64,000 nucleotides of DNA from Serratia nematodiphila DZ0503SBS1 (GCF_000738675.1 NZ_JPUX01000002.1:620001-684000), one strand, 5' to 3'; positions 52,823 to 61,809 are shown, counted from the stretch's first letter. Notes: generated by a model not told the origin, from the sequence alone. Numbers and translations: made by a program.

Positions 52823-53712
52823 AGTGAGTTGGAAAAGCCATAGCAATATGAAAGAGTAAGAAAGTAGTAATTTTATCGACAGTCCCTCCAGTCTAAATAA
52901 ATTGTAAGGCTTACCTACACACACTAACCATAAGGTATACAGGGAATGAAAACACCGGAAGAATGGGCTGCTGACCTACAGCAACAGTTGCACGCACTGG
53001 ACAACACACCAGCCAGCCTCCGCGCCAAAAAGAAAACCATAGCAGAAAGCCAGAAACAGGCACACCAAATGATATCTGCCCAAGCAGGACTGATATTGAA
53101 AGAAAAAAAAGCGCGTATCAAAGAATACTCCAACGCTATAAGGCTGGTGGCAATGGAGGAAATACAACGTGAGTTTGCATTACGTCATGTGAAAATGTTG
53201 CAGGACGCTGAAATAAAATACGCGCAACGTGAAAAAAAACGGAGTGCTTCCAATGCGCAAAGGTTGCAGCGGATGAAAAGAATGCGTTCAAACACTCCCC
53301 CGTTAACCGGCAAAGGCATGGCGATATTACTGGTAGTGTGTGCTCCACTGTCTTTATATGGGCTATGGGCATCCGGTAGGATATTTTGGCACGGTCTGCA
53401 AACCGGAGAGCTAATTTTCCGTTCTGGCTGCCGTCCACACGTAGCTTGTCTGTCCCACATCGTGCGAGCCACCGAACCATTCAACTTTTATGCCGGGATG
53501 ACATTGTTTTTGTTTTTTACACTATTATGCACATTGATGCTGCTTGGCACCGTACTGGCATTGTCAGAGGCAGGAAAAACGCCCGAAAGCAAACAATAGC
53601 CCCTCGCCAGCACCTTTCTATAGTCTCCGAATGAGGTTTTAGCCTATACACGGTGCCGCACGAACGGACTGTAGACCGGCGCGCCGGGCTTCAGCGCCAG
53701 ATCGGCGTCAAA
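52823..53712 (+). repeat. Second copy of the ~0.9 kb tandem duplication
   Basis: Matches 51922-52797 in upstream region, membrane-protein gene and the quinone-reductase 3' end, the latter here being part of the intact gene. This copy is therefore in the ancestral position beside the reductase gene. Confidence 0.8.
52946..53599 (+). CDS. Two-helix membrane protein of unknown function, copy 2
   Basis: A 217-residue paralogue of the protein at 52032-52682, with the same layout: MKTPEEWAADLQQQLHALDNTPASLRAKKKTIAESQKQAHQ, charged coiled coil, conserved MRSNTPPLTGKGMAILL entering the first membrane segment, LQTGELIF and a Cys-containing loop (FRSGCRPHVACLSHIVRATEPF), second membrane segment, and a KTPESKQ tail. 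The invariant loop suggests a shared ligand or partner. No known family; function unknown. Confidence 0.75.
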   Translation: MKTPEEWAADLQQQLHALDNTPASLRAKKKTIAESQKQAHQMISAQAGLILKEKKARIKEYSNAIRLVAMEEIQREFALRHVKMLQDAEIKYAQREKKRSASNAQRLQRMKRMRSNTPPLTGKGMAILLVVCAPLSLYGLWASGRIFWHGLQTGELIFRSGCRPHVACLSHIVRATEPFNFYAGMTLFLFFTLLCTLMLLGTVLALSEAGKTPESKQ

Positions 53713-54405
53713 ATCTTCATTACGGTTGAACGGCACCGCCGGCCAGGCGGCAAGGTCGCTTAAGCCAGCCCGATACGCCTGCGTCACCTGCGCCAACGCG
53801 GCGTTTTGCGCCTGCCGCTCCTCGCCCGCCAGCCCGCCGCGCACGCCATAGACCAGGAACGGCTCCAGCACGCTAAAGCCGATATAGTGCAGCGCATGCA
53901 TGATCGGCCACAGCATCAGCCGCATGTCGCCGTCGCGCCCGTCCGGCGCGCAGGCCTGTGCGGAAGCGCCGGCGGTGACGGTCAGCAGCGCCCGCTTGCC
54001 GCGCATCACGCCGTTCTCATGGCGGTGGCGGCTGTCGTAGAGCCCGCCGTAAACGAACACCCGATCCATCCAGCCCTTGATGATGGCCGGCGCGCCGAAC
54101 CACCAGAAAGGAAACTGCAGCACCAGCGTATCCGCCCAGCGCAGCAGCTCGATATGCCGCCGGATCTCCGCCGGCAGCGCCTGGATCGTCCAGTGATGGC
54201 GCTGCTCCTGCATCGCATCGAACCTGTCCGCCTGCTTTCTGCTGGGGTAGTGGCCGGCGCCCTCGCGCGGATCAAACCCCTCCTGATACAGATCGACCGT
54301 TTTCACCTGATGCCCCTGCGCCAGCCAGGCCTGCCGCGCCTGTTCGGCCAAATGGGCATTGAAAGAATGCGGCTCGGGGTGAGCCAGCACAATCAGCACG
54401 TTCAT
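53644..54405 (-). CDS. NAD(P)H-dependent quinone oxidoreductase (flavodoxin-like fold)
   Basis: A 253-residue protein of the NQO1/MdaB/KefF type: MNVLIVLAHPEPHSFNAHLAEQARQAWLAQGHQVKTVDLYQEGFDP, then LLRWADTLVLQFPFWWFGAPAIIKGWMDRVFVYGGLYDS (flavin binding) and ALLTVTAGASAQA. It reduces quinones or similar electrophiles with FMN/FAD. Divergent from an HxlR-type regulator across 84 bp, a pairing common for thiol- or electrophile-sensing control. Its 3' end was copied by the tandem duplication. Confidence 0.85.
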   Translation of the reverse strand: MNVLIVLAHPEPHSFNAHLAEQARQAWLAQGHQVKTVDLYQEGFDPREGAGHYPSRKQADRFDAMQEQRHHWTIQALPAEIRRHIELLRWADTLVLQFPFWWFGAPAIIKGWMDRVFVYGGLYDSRHRHENGVMRGKRALLTVTAGASAQACAPDGRDGDMRLMLWPIMHALHYIGFSVLEPFLVYGVRGGLAGEERQAQNAALAQVTQAYRAGLSDLAAWPAVPFNRNEDFDADLALKPGAPVYSPFVRHRV

Positions 54406-54489
54406 CCTGTTTCTCCCGTTGTAAGGTGGTGCTGTTATGCTGTGGCTTTATCGCCCCCTTGGCAATTACGCACCTGAAGGTAACCCCCA

Positions 54490-54870
54490 ATGGCTTATCC
54501 CGGCGACGTCTATTCGAGCAAGTGCTCCGCGCGCGATGCGCTGGCGCTGATTTCCGGCAAGTGGGTGATGTTGATCCTGCCCGCGCTGGCGCAGCGGCCG
54601 ATGCGCAACGGCGAGCTGCTGCGCCGCATCGACGGCATTTCGCAGAAGGTGCTGACGCAAACGCTGCGCCAGCTGGAACGCAACGGGCTGCTCGAGCGGC
54701 TGGATTTAAGTGAAAAGAATCAGGCCCATGTGGAATACCGCCTCAGCGCCGTCGCCTGCTCGCTGGTCGAGACGCTGACGGCGCTGGATAAGTGGGCGGA
54801 ATACCACTTCCCCGAGCTGGACGCCGCCCGCGAACGCTATGATGCAGACCGCAAACGCAAGGCCGATTAA
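54490..54870 (+). CDS. HxlR-family transcriptional regulator
   Basis: A 126-residue winged-helix regulator: CSARDALALISGKWVMLILPALAQRPMRNGELLRRIDGISQKVLTQTLRQLERNGLLERLD, then NQAHVEYRLSAVACSLVETLTALDKWAEYHF, the standard HxlR domain. One cysteine near the N-terminus (SKCSARD) is at the position where thiol-sensing members carry their redox cysteine. Probably represses the divergent oxidoreductase gene. Confidence 0.88.
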   Translation: MAYPGDVYSSKCSARDALALISGKWVMLILPALAQRPMRNGELLRRIDGISQKVLTQTLRQLERNGLLERLDLSEKNQAHVEYRLSAVACSLVETLTALDKWAEYHFPELDAARERYDADRKRKAD

Positions 54871-54998
54871 AGCGGTTTGGCAGGCAACGCGGGGCGCACA
54901 GAATGCACCGATGAGGCGCTTGTTCCCCATCTCGCCATCCGTTATCTATAGTTAAATCAATTCGCCGGTAACGGCTCATTCCACCTGAGGATCTTGCC

Positions 54999-56600
54999 TT
55001 GACGTTTTTAAAACACCCTATCGCCGGATTGGCGCTGGCCGGCTGCGGCCTGTTGTCGGCGGGCGGCGCGCTGGCCGCTTCCGATGCGCTGGTGTACTGC
55101 ACCGTCGCCTCGCCGGAATCGTTCAACCCGCAGCTTTCCAGCTCCGGGCCGACCTTTATCGCCACCTCTCAGGTGCTGTACAACCGCCTGGTGACGCTGC
55201 GCGAAAGCGATAAAACGCCCGCCCCTTCGCTGGCCACCGAGTGGAGCGTCAGCCCGGACGGCAAGACCTACACCTTCACCCTGCGCCAGGGCGTGAAATT
55301 CAACAGCAACAAATACTTCACCCCAACGCGCGACTTCAACGCCGAAGACGTGGTGTTCACCGTGATGCGGCAGAAGGATCCCGCCAACCCGTATCACAAG
55401 GTCTCCGGCGGCAACTATGAATACTTCACCGACATGGGTCTGGATAAGCTGATCACCAAGGTGGAAGCGGTGGACGAACACCACGTGCGCTTCACGCTGA
55501 GCCAGCCCAACGCCGCCTTCGTCGCCGACTGGGCGATGGATTTCGCCTCGATCCTGTCCGCCGAGTACGCCGACGCGATGCTGAAAAAGGGCACGCCGGA
55601 ATACGTCGACAACTGGCCGATCGGCACCGGGCCGTTCGCGCTGCAGCAGTACAAGCAGGATTCGCTGATCCGCTACATCGCCAACCCGCACTACTGGCAG
55701 GGCGACGTGGCCAGCAAGCACCTGATCTTCTCGATTACGCCGGATCCGCAAACCCGGTTGGCCAAGCTGAAAACCAACGAATGCCAGATCATCCCGGCAC
55801 CGCTGCCGGAGCAATTCGCCGCCATCAAGGCCGACGGCAACCTGCAACTGCACGACATTACCGGGCTGAACGTCGGCTATCTGGCGTTCAACACCCAGAA
55901 AAAACCGTTCGACAACCTGCTGGTGCGCCAGGCGCTGAGCTACGCGGTAGACAAGAAAGCGATCGTCGCCGCCGTGTTCAAAGACAGCGGCACCCCGGCC
56001 AACTCGCTGCTGCCGCCGGGCATGCTGGGCTACAACGATAAACTGCCGGAGTACGCCTACGATCCGCAGAAGGCGCGCGAACTGCTGAAGCAAGCCGGGC
56101 TGGAGCAGGGCTTTGAGACCGACATCTGGTCGATGCCGGTACAGCGCCCTTACAACCCGAACTCGAAGCGCATCGCCGAGATGATTCAGAGCGACTGGGC
56201 GAAGGTGGGCGTGAAGGCCAAGATCGTCACCTGGGAGTGGGGCCAGTATCTGGCCGGGCTGCGCAAAGGTGAGCAACAGAGCGCGCTGTACGGCTGGGTG
56301 TCCGACAATGGCGATCCGGACAACTTCGCCACCCTGCTCGGCTGCGCCGGCGTGCAGAGCGGCGCCAACGTGGCGCGCTGGTGCGATAAGGATTACGACA
56401 AACTGATCCAGCAGGCGATCCAGGAGAACCAGCCGCAGGCGCGCGCCAGGCTGTATCAACAGGCGCAGGTGATCTTCGCCAAACAGGCACCGTGGCTGCC
56501 GCTGGCCACCGGCAAAGTGTTCTACGCCACCCGCAGCAACCTGAGCGGCTACGTGGTGGACGTGAACGGCAGCGACTTCGCCAAGGCCAAATTGAACTGA
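54999..56600 (+). CDS. Peptide-type ABC transporter substrate-binding protein
   Basis: A 533-residue periplasmic binding protein of the DppA/SapA class: signal peptide (MTFLKHPIAGLALAGCGLLSAGGALA|ASDA), ALVYCTVASPESFNPQLSSSGPTFIATSQVLYNRLVTL at the start, NWPIGTGPFALQQYKQDSLIRYIANPHYWQG, and LYGWVSDNGDPDNFATLLGCAGVQSGANVARWCD near the end. It probably binds dipeptides or haem-like ligands as DppA does. Start is a TTG at 54999 with GAGG eight bases before it; no better start exists. Permease and ATPase genes are absent nearby. Confidence 0.85.
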   Translation: MTFLKHPIAGLALAGCGLLSAGGALAASDALVYCTVASPESFNPQLSSSGPTFIATSQVLYNRLVTLRESDKTPAPSLATEWSVSPDGKTYTFTLRQGVKFNSNKYFTPTRDFNAEDVVFTVMRQKDPANPYHKVSGGNYEYFTDMGLDKLITKVEAVDEHHVRFTLSQPNAAFVADWAMDFASILSAEYADAMLKKGTPEYVDNWPIGTGPFALQQYKQDSLIRYIANPHYWQGDVASKHLIFSITPDPQTRLAKLKTNECQIIPAPLPEQFAAIKADGNLQLHDITGLNVGYLAFNTQKKPFDNLLVRQALSYAVDKKAIVAAVFKDSGTPANSLLPPGMLGYNDKLPEYAYDPQKARELLKQAGLEQGFETDIWSMPVQRPYNPNSKRIAEMIQSDWAKVGVKAKIVTWEWGQYLAGLRKGEQQSALYGWVSDNGDPDNFATLLGCAGVQSGANVARWCDKDYDKLIQQAIQENQPQARARLYQQAQVIFAKQAPWLPLATGKVFYATRSNLSGYVVDVNGSDFAKAKLN

Positions 56601-56606
56601 TCCCGG

Positions 56607-56630
56607 GCGCCGCAGCGAGGGCTGCGGCGC
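56607..56630 (+). terminator. Hairpin after the binding-protein gene
   Basis: GCGCCGCAG (56607-56615) pairs with CTGCGGCGC (56622-56630) around a 6-base loop, 7 bp past the stop codon; no strong T-run follows. Confidence 0.55.
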
Positions 56631-56637
56631 TACCCGC

Positions 56638-56757
56638 TTCATCGCTTAATAAGCTGCCAGCCTCTGAACCTACCGCGCATTAACTTCACAACTTACGATG
56701 CTAACTGCCTCCCCTGTCGCCAGGCACTTAACCCACTAAATTCATAGCTTAATAAGC
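56638..56757. repeat. Paired TTCAT-N-GCTTAATAAGC repeats
   Basis: A 17-bp element containing the palindrome GCTTAATAAGC occurs at 56638-56654 and 56741-56757 with one mismatch, 103 bp apart, between the binding-protein gene and cybB. It could be an operator pair for cybB or an unrelated duplicated element. Confidence 0.5.
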
Positions 56758-56863
56758 GGCGTAACCCCTGGCGTTTTGCCTAAATTGCGCGCACGCGCTT
56801 TCCTCCGATGTAACATTTCGTTACCATCGGCACACAGACCCTTTAACATCAAAAGGTAACCCG

Positions 56864-57403
56864 GTGCAGAACACCTACATGCCGTTGCAAATTCGCCTGC
56901 ACTGGCTGGTGGCGATCCTGCTGGTCATCACCTGCGTCACCATCGAGCTGCGCGGCTATGCCGAACCGGGCAGCGCCCCCTGGTACGCGCTGGTTGTCAC
57001 CCACTTCAGCTGCGGCGTAACGGTGTTTGCGCTGATGATCGCCCGTCTGCTCCTGCGCTGGCGCCACCCCTCGCCCGCCATCGCGCCCAAACCGCCGAAG
57101 TGGCAAACCGGCCTGGCGCACCTGATGCACGTCCTGATTTACCTGCTGCTGCTGACGCTGCCGGTGCTGGGGGTGTACTCGCGCTATCTGGGCGGCAAGG
57201 AGTGGTATCTGTTCGGCCTGTCGATGCCGTTCGCCGACGTGGCCGATCGGCCGCAGGCACGAATGATTATCGGCTGGCACAAAACGCTGGCGTCATTCGG
57301 CTACTGGCTGATCGGCCTGCATGCCACCGCCGCGCTGTTCCACCACTATATCGTCAAGGACAATGCGCTGGTGCGCATGCTGCCGCTGATGAAAAAACGC
57401 TGA
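56864..57403 (+). CDS. cybB: Cytochrome b561
   Basis: A 179-residue inner-membrane dihaem cytochrome, with four membrane helices and the CybB histidines: IRLHWLVAILLVIT, VVTHFSCGVTVFALMIARLLLRW, LAHLMHVLIYLLLLTLPVLGV and WHKTLASFGYWLIGLHATAALFHHYI. CybB oxidises ubiquinol and passes electrons to superoxide. GTG start at 56864 with AAAAGG upstream; the ATG at 56879 is the alternative. The next gene starts 54 bp downstream. Confidence 0.92.
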   Translation: MQNTYMPLQIRLHWLVAILLVITCVTIELRGYAEPGSAPWYALVVTHFSCGVTVFALMIARLLLRWRHPSPAIAPKPPKWQTGLAHLMHVLIYLLLLTLPVLGVYSRYLGGKEWYLFGLSMPFADVADRPQARMIIGWHKTLASFGYWLIGLHATAALFHHYIVKDNALVRMLPLMKKR

Positions 57404-57456
57404 ATACCCGGCGCCAGGGATGAATTTTCGGGCCACGCCCACTGACAGGGAATGAC

Positions 57457-58743
57457 ATGCAAACCCAATTTTTTAATGTGACCGTCGAACAATGCGCCTG
57501 CCAGCAGACGGCGCCCGACAACCTGGTGAGGATCATCGCCTCCGGCCAGACGTTCTTTTTTTACCGCGACGACTTCAGCGACAGCGAAAATCTGCTGGCC
57601 AGGCTCGCCGCCGGCGATCGGGTGAAGATCGGTGCCCACCGCCTGCAAGACGGCAGCTACTGGCTGCACTGGCTGCTGCACGGCACGAAAGGCCGGCTGG
57701 AGCCTGACAGGACGCTGAAATACAAGCTGAAATACTTCGCCCTGCTGCTGCTGGGCGCGGTGCTGGCCGGCGGTTTCCCGGCGGCCTTTTTCATCATGGA
57801 CGGGGAAGATTCCTGGCTGACCATCGTCCTGTTCTTTATCGCCATCATCGCCGGCCTTATCGGCATCGGCATGGCGCTGTTCGTCGGTTCGGAGCTCCTG
57901 CTGATCGGGCACCGCGGCCGCAGGCGCCTGCTCCGGGCGCTGGATCGCGTGCTGCTGGGGCAAGACGTCACACCGCCCGGCTCGCTCAGCCTGAAAATCC
58001 CCGGCATCAAATACCGGGCCGTCCGCGCAGACGCTGTGCCGGCGACCGCACTGCTGCAGACCGCGCCTCCCCTCCCGGACGGCGTCGAGACCTCCGGCAT
58101 CGAGACGGTCAACGCCCTGAACTACGAACTCTGCCAATATGAAATCCCGCGGCAGGTGCAGTATTTGGATACGTATGCGTGGCGTCAGAAGGAGACGCAC
58201 TTCGCGTTGACGACCCGCGCGCTCAATGTCCCCAATACCAAACTGCATCCGGTATTTCGTCGGCAACATCCGCTTTTCATCGCCAAAGGCGATCCGCTGC
58301 AGGTGCTGTATTGCGAGAACGACGTCATTCCCGAGTTGCCCAAAGTGCGTGGGATCATCAATCATCGCGATCGCCAAACCTATCTCATCGGCGGCAGCCG
58401 CTACTTCACCGAAGCCGGTCTTAACCTGTGCGCGCGCGTTGTCTTCATTTTTGGGGCAATCGTGGCGTGTTTTGTAATCGGCATGACGGTGGTGGATAAC
58501 GCCGATACCCCGGCCGGCTTTCACCTGGATGCCTGGACCCTGAAGCGTCTCGGCAGCGAATTGCCGCCGATTATTCTGCTGCTGATGCTGATGGTCAGCG
58601 GCCTGGCGCTGTTGATCGAGGGGTTCGCCCAGATCTGCCGCCTGTACTCTTTTGACCAGCACCGCACGTTTAAAACGTTTAAATACCTGCGAAATCTGCG
58701 CCGCAGTTTATGGCGGCAGGCTCAGGTGACGGAGCTGAAATGA
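57457..58743 (+). CDS. Unknown membrane protein, first gene of a three-gene unit
   Basis: A 428-residue protein I cannot assign. N-terminal soluble region of about 85 residues (FFFYRDDFSDSENLLARLAAGDRVKIGAHRL), two membrane helices (about 92-114 and 119-148), a central ~170-residue soluble domain with beta-rich, His- and Arg-containing motifs (LTTRALNVPNTKLHPVFRRQHPLF, GIINHRDRQTYLIGGSRYFTEAGLN) and two C-terminal helices (about 323-345 and 370-395). The stop overlaps the start of the next gene (ATGA), so they are translationally coupled. The upstream spacing to cybB is 54 bp, so co-transcription with it is also possible. Confidence 0.7.
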   Translation: MQTQFFNVTVEQCACQQTAPDNLVRIIASGQTFFFYRDDFSDSENLLARLAAGDRVKIGAHRLQDGSYWLHWLLHGTKGRLEPDRTLKYKLKYFALLLLGAVLAGGFPAAFFIMDGEDSWLTIVLFFIAIIAGLIGIGMALFVGSELLLIGHRGRRRLLRALDRVLLGQDVTPPGSLSLKIPGIKYRAVRADAVPATALLQTAPPLPDGVETSGIETVNALNYELCQYEIPRQVQYLDTYAWRQKETHFALTTRALNVPNTKLHPVFRRQHPLFIAKGDPLQVLYCENDVIPELPKVRGIINHRDRQTYLIGGSRYFTEAGLNLCARVVFIFGAIVACFVIGMTVVDNADTPAGFHLDAWTLKRLGSELPPIILLLMLMVSGLALLIEGFAQICRLYSFDQHRTFKTFKYLRNLRRSLWRQAQVTELK

Positions 58744-59885
58744 TGACGTTAGCGCTTTATAAAAGACCCCTTATTATCCTGACGCTGTTTTTGGCCAGCG
58801 CGCTGGGCGTCTATTTGCTCGCCCCTGAGCAACGCTATGCGCAGTGGCAATGGACTCAGGGCGACCAGGCGTTGCCGACGATAGCCCATTACGATCTCAT
58901 CGACAGCTACCCGGCTCAGGGCGGCACTCTGCTGATCACCAGCAAAAGACGTGCATCAGCCGACTATGTCAACCAGGTGCTGTTCGCTGGCCCAAAGGGA
59001 GTGCAGATGCTGGGGGAACTTAACGATTTGATCTACGGTACGGTCTGCGGCGGGCAGGAGTGCGTGCTTTTTCTATTCGAGGGACGCCGGTTGATCGATG
59101 TGCAACGGGGCACCATCGGGGCGCTGATCCCTTGGCCGGAGGGCGACGACAACCGGCCTTCCTTTGTCGGCGGCAAACTGGTGGCGCAACCGGGAAAACG
59201 CGCGCTGTATCTCATCAGCACCGAAGGCGTATTCTACAGCCCGGACTTCGGCGCCCATTGGCGGCAGACGCTGGATCTGCCGGCGCTGCTGGACGCGCGG
59301 CAACTGCTGGGCTTTGAGCGCGGCGAGGAGGACTCACCGACGGCTTACGCCTCCGGTAAGCGCAAATCCGTACCCGAAATCTTCACCGCCGTTGATGGCG
59401 ATCGCGTGCATTTCTGGATGAACCCGGTGCTCGGATCCGGCGCGTTACACATCGCCGTTAACGGTAAAACCGGCGAGGTGATTGAACTGCATTGGCTGCT
59501 GGTGCGCGTGGAGGAAAGCGCGCAGGCCCCGGACGGCGGCATCTACCTGATCGCCCAAACGCTGGACAGAGGACTGTATCAGCTTCTGCGTTATCAATCC
59601 GACGGGCAGTTGAAGGTGCTGCTGGAGACCGGCGATAAATCGCTGTATCAGCTCTGGGCGGGCAACGATAAGCTGGTCGCCCAAACGGATAACGGCGATG
59701 CCCGTCTTTCGCTGATTTTCGATCTGCGTTCATCCGAAGTGCGCTACCGACAGCCGTTGGAGTACCGCTACAACGGGCGCGACGACGCACGCCAAACCGT
59801 GATCGAACCGGAAAGCCACTATGGCGATGACGGGGAGACCCCGGCGCTGCCCTACTTCATTCGCTATCGCTCCACCACGCCGTGA
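58740..59885 (+). CDS. Unknown membrane-anchored protein, second gene of the unit
   Basis: A 381-residue protein with one N-terminal anchor (about residues 9-27, RPLIILTLFLASALGVYLL) and a large presumably periplasmic part of repeated beta-strand character (DSYPAQGGTLLITSKRRASADYVNQVLFAG; GGIYLIAQTLDRGLYQLLRYQSDGQLKVLLETGDKSLYQLWAGNDKLVAQT), reminiscent of a beta-propeller. Family unrecognised. Two adjacent ATG codons follow GGAGCTGAA; the first overlaps the TGA of the preceding gene. Confidence 0.7.
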   Translation: MMTLALYKRPLIILTLFLASALGVYLLAPEQRYAQWQWTQGDQALPTIAHYDLIDSYPAQGGTLLITSKRRASADYVNQVLFAGPKGVQMLGELNDLIYGTVCGGQECVLFLFEGRRLIDVQRGTIGALIPWPEGDDNRPSFVGGKLVAQPGKRALYLISTEGVFYSPDFGAHWRQTLDLPALLDARQLLGFERGEEDSPTAYASGKRKSVPEIFTAVDGDRVHFWMNPVLGSGALHIAVNGKTGEVIELHWLLVRVEESAQAPDGGIYLIAQTLDRGLYQLLRYQSDGQLKVLLETGDKSLYQLWAGNDKLVAQTDNGDARLSLIFDLRSSEVRYRQPLEYRYNGRDDARQTVIEPESHYGDDGETPALPYFIRYRSTTP

Positions 59886-59901
59886 ACATAAGGAACTTGC
59901 C

Positions 59902-60606
59902 ATGCTGTTAGGTTATGGCGCCGGCGTCGCCGGCCTGCTGGCGCTGTTATTGGCCCTGCTGCTCGCCGGCATCCTGCTCGCCTGGTGGGGCTGGCGATAT
60001 GCCGCCGCCCGCTGCGGCCGCCCGCGCCCGCCGCTTTCCTGGGGCGGCTATCTATTGGCCTCGGCGCTGGCGATCTACCCGGTAGCGTTCGCGCTGATGC
60101 TGATCGACATTGCCATCCAGGATCTCAAGAGCCAGCGGGCGGAAGAACGCTGGAATCGGCGCAGCTACCTGACGCTCGAGGCGGCCAGGCCGTTCGGCGA
60201 AATCACCCTGCCAAAGGGAAGCTGGGTAAACCGGCAGGAGCCGCGCCAGCCCGGCACCGAAGACAGCCCCATCACGATGGACGGTGTAACCGCCGTGCGC
60301 TTCCCTCAGCCGCAAAGCGTGGCCGGCGTGCCGATCATCGCTTTTGAGGTTTTACCGCCGGTGATGGAGCTGGCAGATGCGCATACCTTCACCCGTCCAA
60401 CCGGCCAAAGGGCGCACTGCGAAGCCGGTTGGCTGGTCTCTTTCTCTTTGCCGTCGGATCAGCCGGCCCCGCAGTGGGAGGAGTGGCAGGCCGGGCTGCC
60501 CGCAGCGGCGTTTCGTCCCAGCGGCTGGCTCTTTAAGGAGTGCTTCTCCGGCAGCCCGATCGCGGTGCTGACCTTGCACAACGGCGAAGTCAGGGTGCTG
60601 CCTTAA
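59902..60606 (+). CDS. Unknown membrane protein, third gene of the unit
   Basis: A 234-residue protein with two N-terminal hydrophobic segments (about residues 7-32, GAGVAGLLALLLALLLAGILLAWWGW, and 47-70, GGYLLASALAIYPVAFALMLIDI), then a soluble region (FGEITLPKGSWVNRQEPRQPG ... VAGVPIIAFEVLPPVMELADAHTF...CEAGWLVSFSLP) and a C-terminal WLFKECFSGSPIAVLTLHNGEVRVLP. I do not recognise a family. AAGGAAC upstream of the ATG; 16 bp after the preceding stop. Confidence 0.7.
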   Translation: MLLGYGAGVAGLLALLLALLLAGILLAWWGWRYAAARCGRPRPPLSWGGYLLASALAIYPVAFALMLIDIAIQDLKSQRAEERWNRRSYLTLEAARPFGEITLPKGSWVNRQEPRQPGTEDSPITMDGVTAVRFPQPQSVAGVPIIAFEVLPPVMELADAHTFTRPTGQRAHCEAGWLVSFSLPSDQPAPQWEEWQAGLPAAAFRPSGWLFKECFSGSPIAVLTLHNGEVRVLP

Positions 60607-60672
60607 GCGTTAGACCGTGGCGTAATTTTCAAAAGGCCGTTCCGGCAGATCTCAGTGAAGACAGCACCAACG

Positions 60673-61809
60673 CTATCCCTTGAAGATCAGTCGGGAGTTG
60701 GTCTGGTTGCGAAAACGCAGCTGATCGATACCGATCTGCGAGCGATTCGCCGCTTCACGCGCCGCCAGAATGGTGCCGTGGTGCGGCGATTTGCCGCACA
60801 CCGGGTCGGCGTTGTCGGCGTTGCCGGTCAGCATGAACGCCTGGCAGCGGCAGCCGCCGTAGTCTTGCTCTTTCTCCGAACAGGACCGGCAGGGCTCCGG
60901 CATCCAGTCATAGCCGCGATAGCGGTTAAAGCCGAAGGAGTGGTACCAGATATGCTGCAGATCGTGCTCCAGCACCGACGGAAACGTAATCGGTAACTGA
61001 CGGGCGCTGTGGCAGGGTAACGCCATGCCTTCCGGCGTCACGCTCATGAAGATGGCCCCCCAACCGCCCATGCAGCCTTTAGGCCGCTCCTCGTAGTAAT
61101 CCGGCGTGACGAACAGCAGGTTGGCCAGTTTGCCGTCGGCGGCCATGCGCTCGCGATAGCGTTTCACCACCGCTTCTGCCTCGGCGATCTGTTCGCGGGT
61201 CGGCAGCAGCCCTTCGCGGTTCAGGTGCGCCCAGCCGTAAAACTGGCAGGTCGCCAGCTCGACGTCGTCGGCATCCAGCTGGATCGCCAGTTCGATGATG
61301 CGGTCGATCTGGCCGATGTTATGGCGATGCAACACGAAGTTGAGCACCATCGGGTAGCCGAGCGCCTTGACTGCCCTGGCCATCGCCAGCTTCTGCTGAA
61401 ACGCCCTGGCGGAGCCCGCCAGGGCGGCGTTCAGCGTTTCGTCGCTGGCCTGAAAACTGATCTGAATATGATCCAGCCCGGCGTCGGCGAAGGTTTGCAG
61501 TTTCTTCTCGGTCAGGCCGATGCCGGAGGTGATCAGGTTGGTGTAAAACCCGAGATCGCGCGCGGCGGCGATCAGCTCGGGCAGGTCTTTACGCACCAGC
61601 GGCTCGCCGCCGGAGAAGCCGAGCTGCACGCTGCCCATCGCCCGCGCCTGGCGAAACACCTCTATCCACTGCGCGGTAGTCAGCTCTTTTTCCTGCGCGG
61701 CAAAATCGAGCGGGTTGGAGCAGTACGGACACTGCAGCGGGCAGCGGTAGGTCAGCTCCGCCAGCAGCCAGAGGGGCGGATTCACCGCCGGCGCACGTGG
61801 TTCAGTCAC
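60673..61809 (-). CDS. pqqE: PQQ biosynthesis radical SAM enzyme PqqE
   Basis: A 378-residue radical SAM/SPASM enzyme: the CX3CX2C cluster motif is CPLQCPYC (Cys23, Cys27, Cys30), and the C-terminal auxiliary cluster cysteines are in [25 protein letters not shown] and CGKSPHHG. PqqE joins Glu and Tyr side chains of the PqqA peptide with help from PqqD. Its start overlaps the pqqD stop by 8 bp. Last gene of the visible operon. Confidence 0.96.
   Translation of the reverse strand: MTEPRAPAVNPPLWLLAELTYRCPLQCPYCSNPLDFAAQEKELTTAQWIEVFRQARAMGSVQLGFSGGEPLVRKDLPELIAAARDLGFYTNLITSGIGLTEKKLQTFADAGLDHIQISFQASDETLNAALAGSARAFQQKLAMARAVKALGYPMVLNFVLHRHNIGQIDRIIELAIQLDADDVELATCQFYGWAHLNREGLLPTREQIAEAEAVVKRYRERMAADGKLANLLFVTPDYYEERPKGCMGGWGAIFMSVTPEGMALPCHSARQLPITFPSVLEHDLQHIWYHSFGFNRYRGYDWMPEPCRSCSEKEQDYGGCRCQAFMLTGNADNADPVCGKSPHHGTILAAREAANRSQIGIDQLRFRNQTNSRLIFKG

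Noticed and set aside
55008..56642. A ~540-codon open frame on the minus strand opposite the peptide-binding protein gene
   Set aside because: Composition-driven shadow of a clearly recognised gene; the protein is His/Arg/Val-rich with no domain.
57346..58662. A ~440-codon minus-strand open frame opposite the first unknown membrane-protein gene
   Set aside because: The plus-strand frame has membrane helices, coupled neighbours and a ribosome site; the minus frame is Gln/Arg-rich without a domain.
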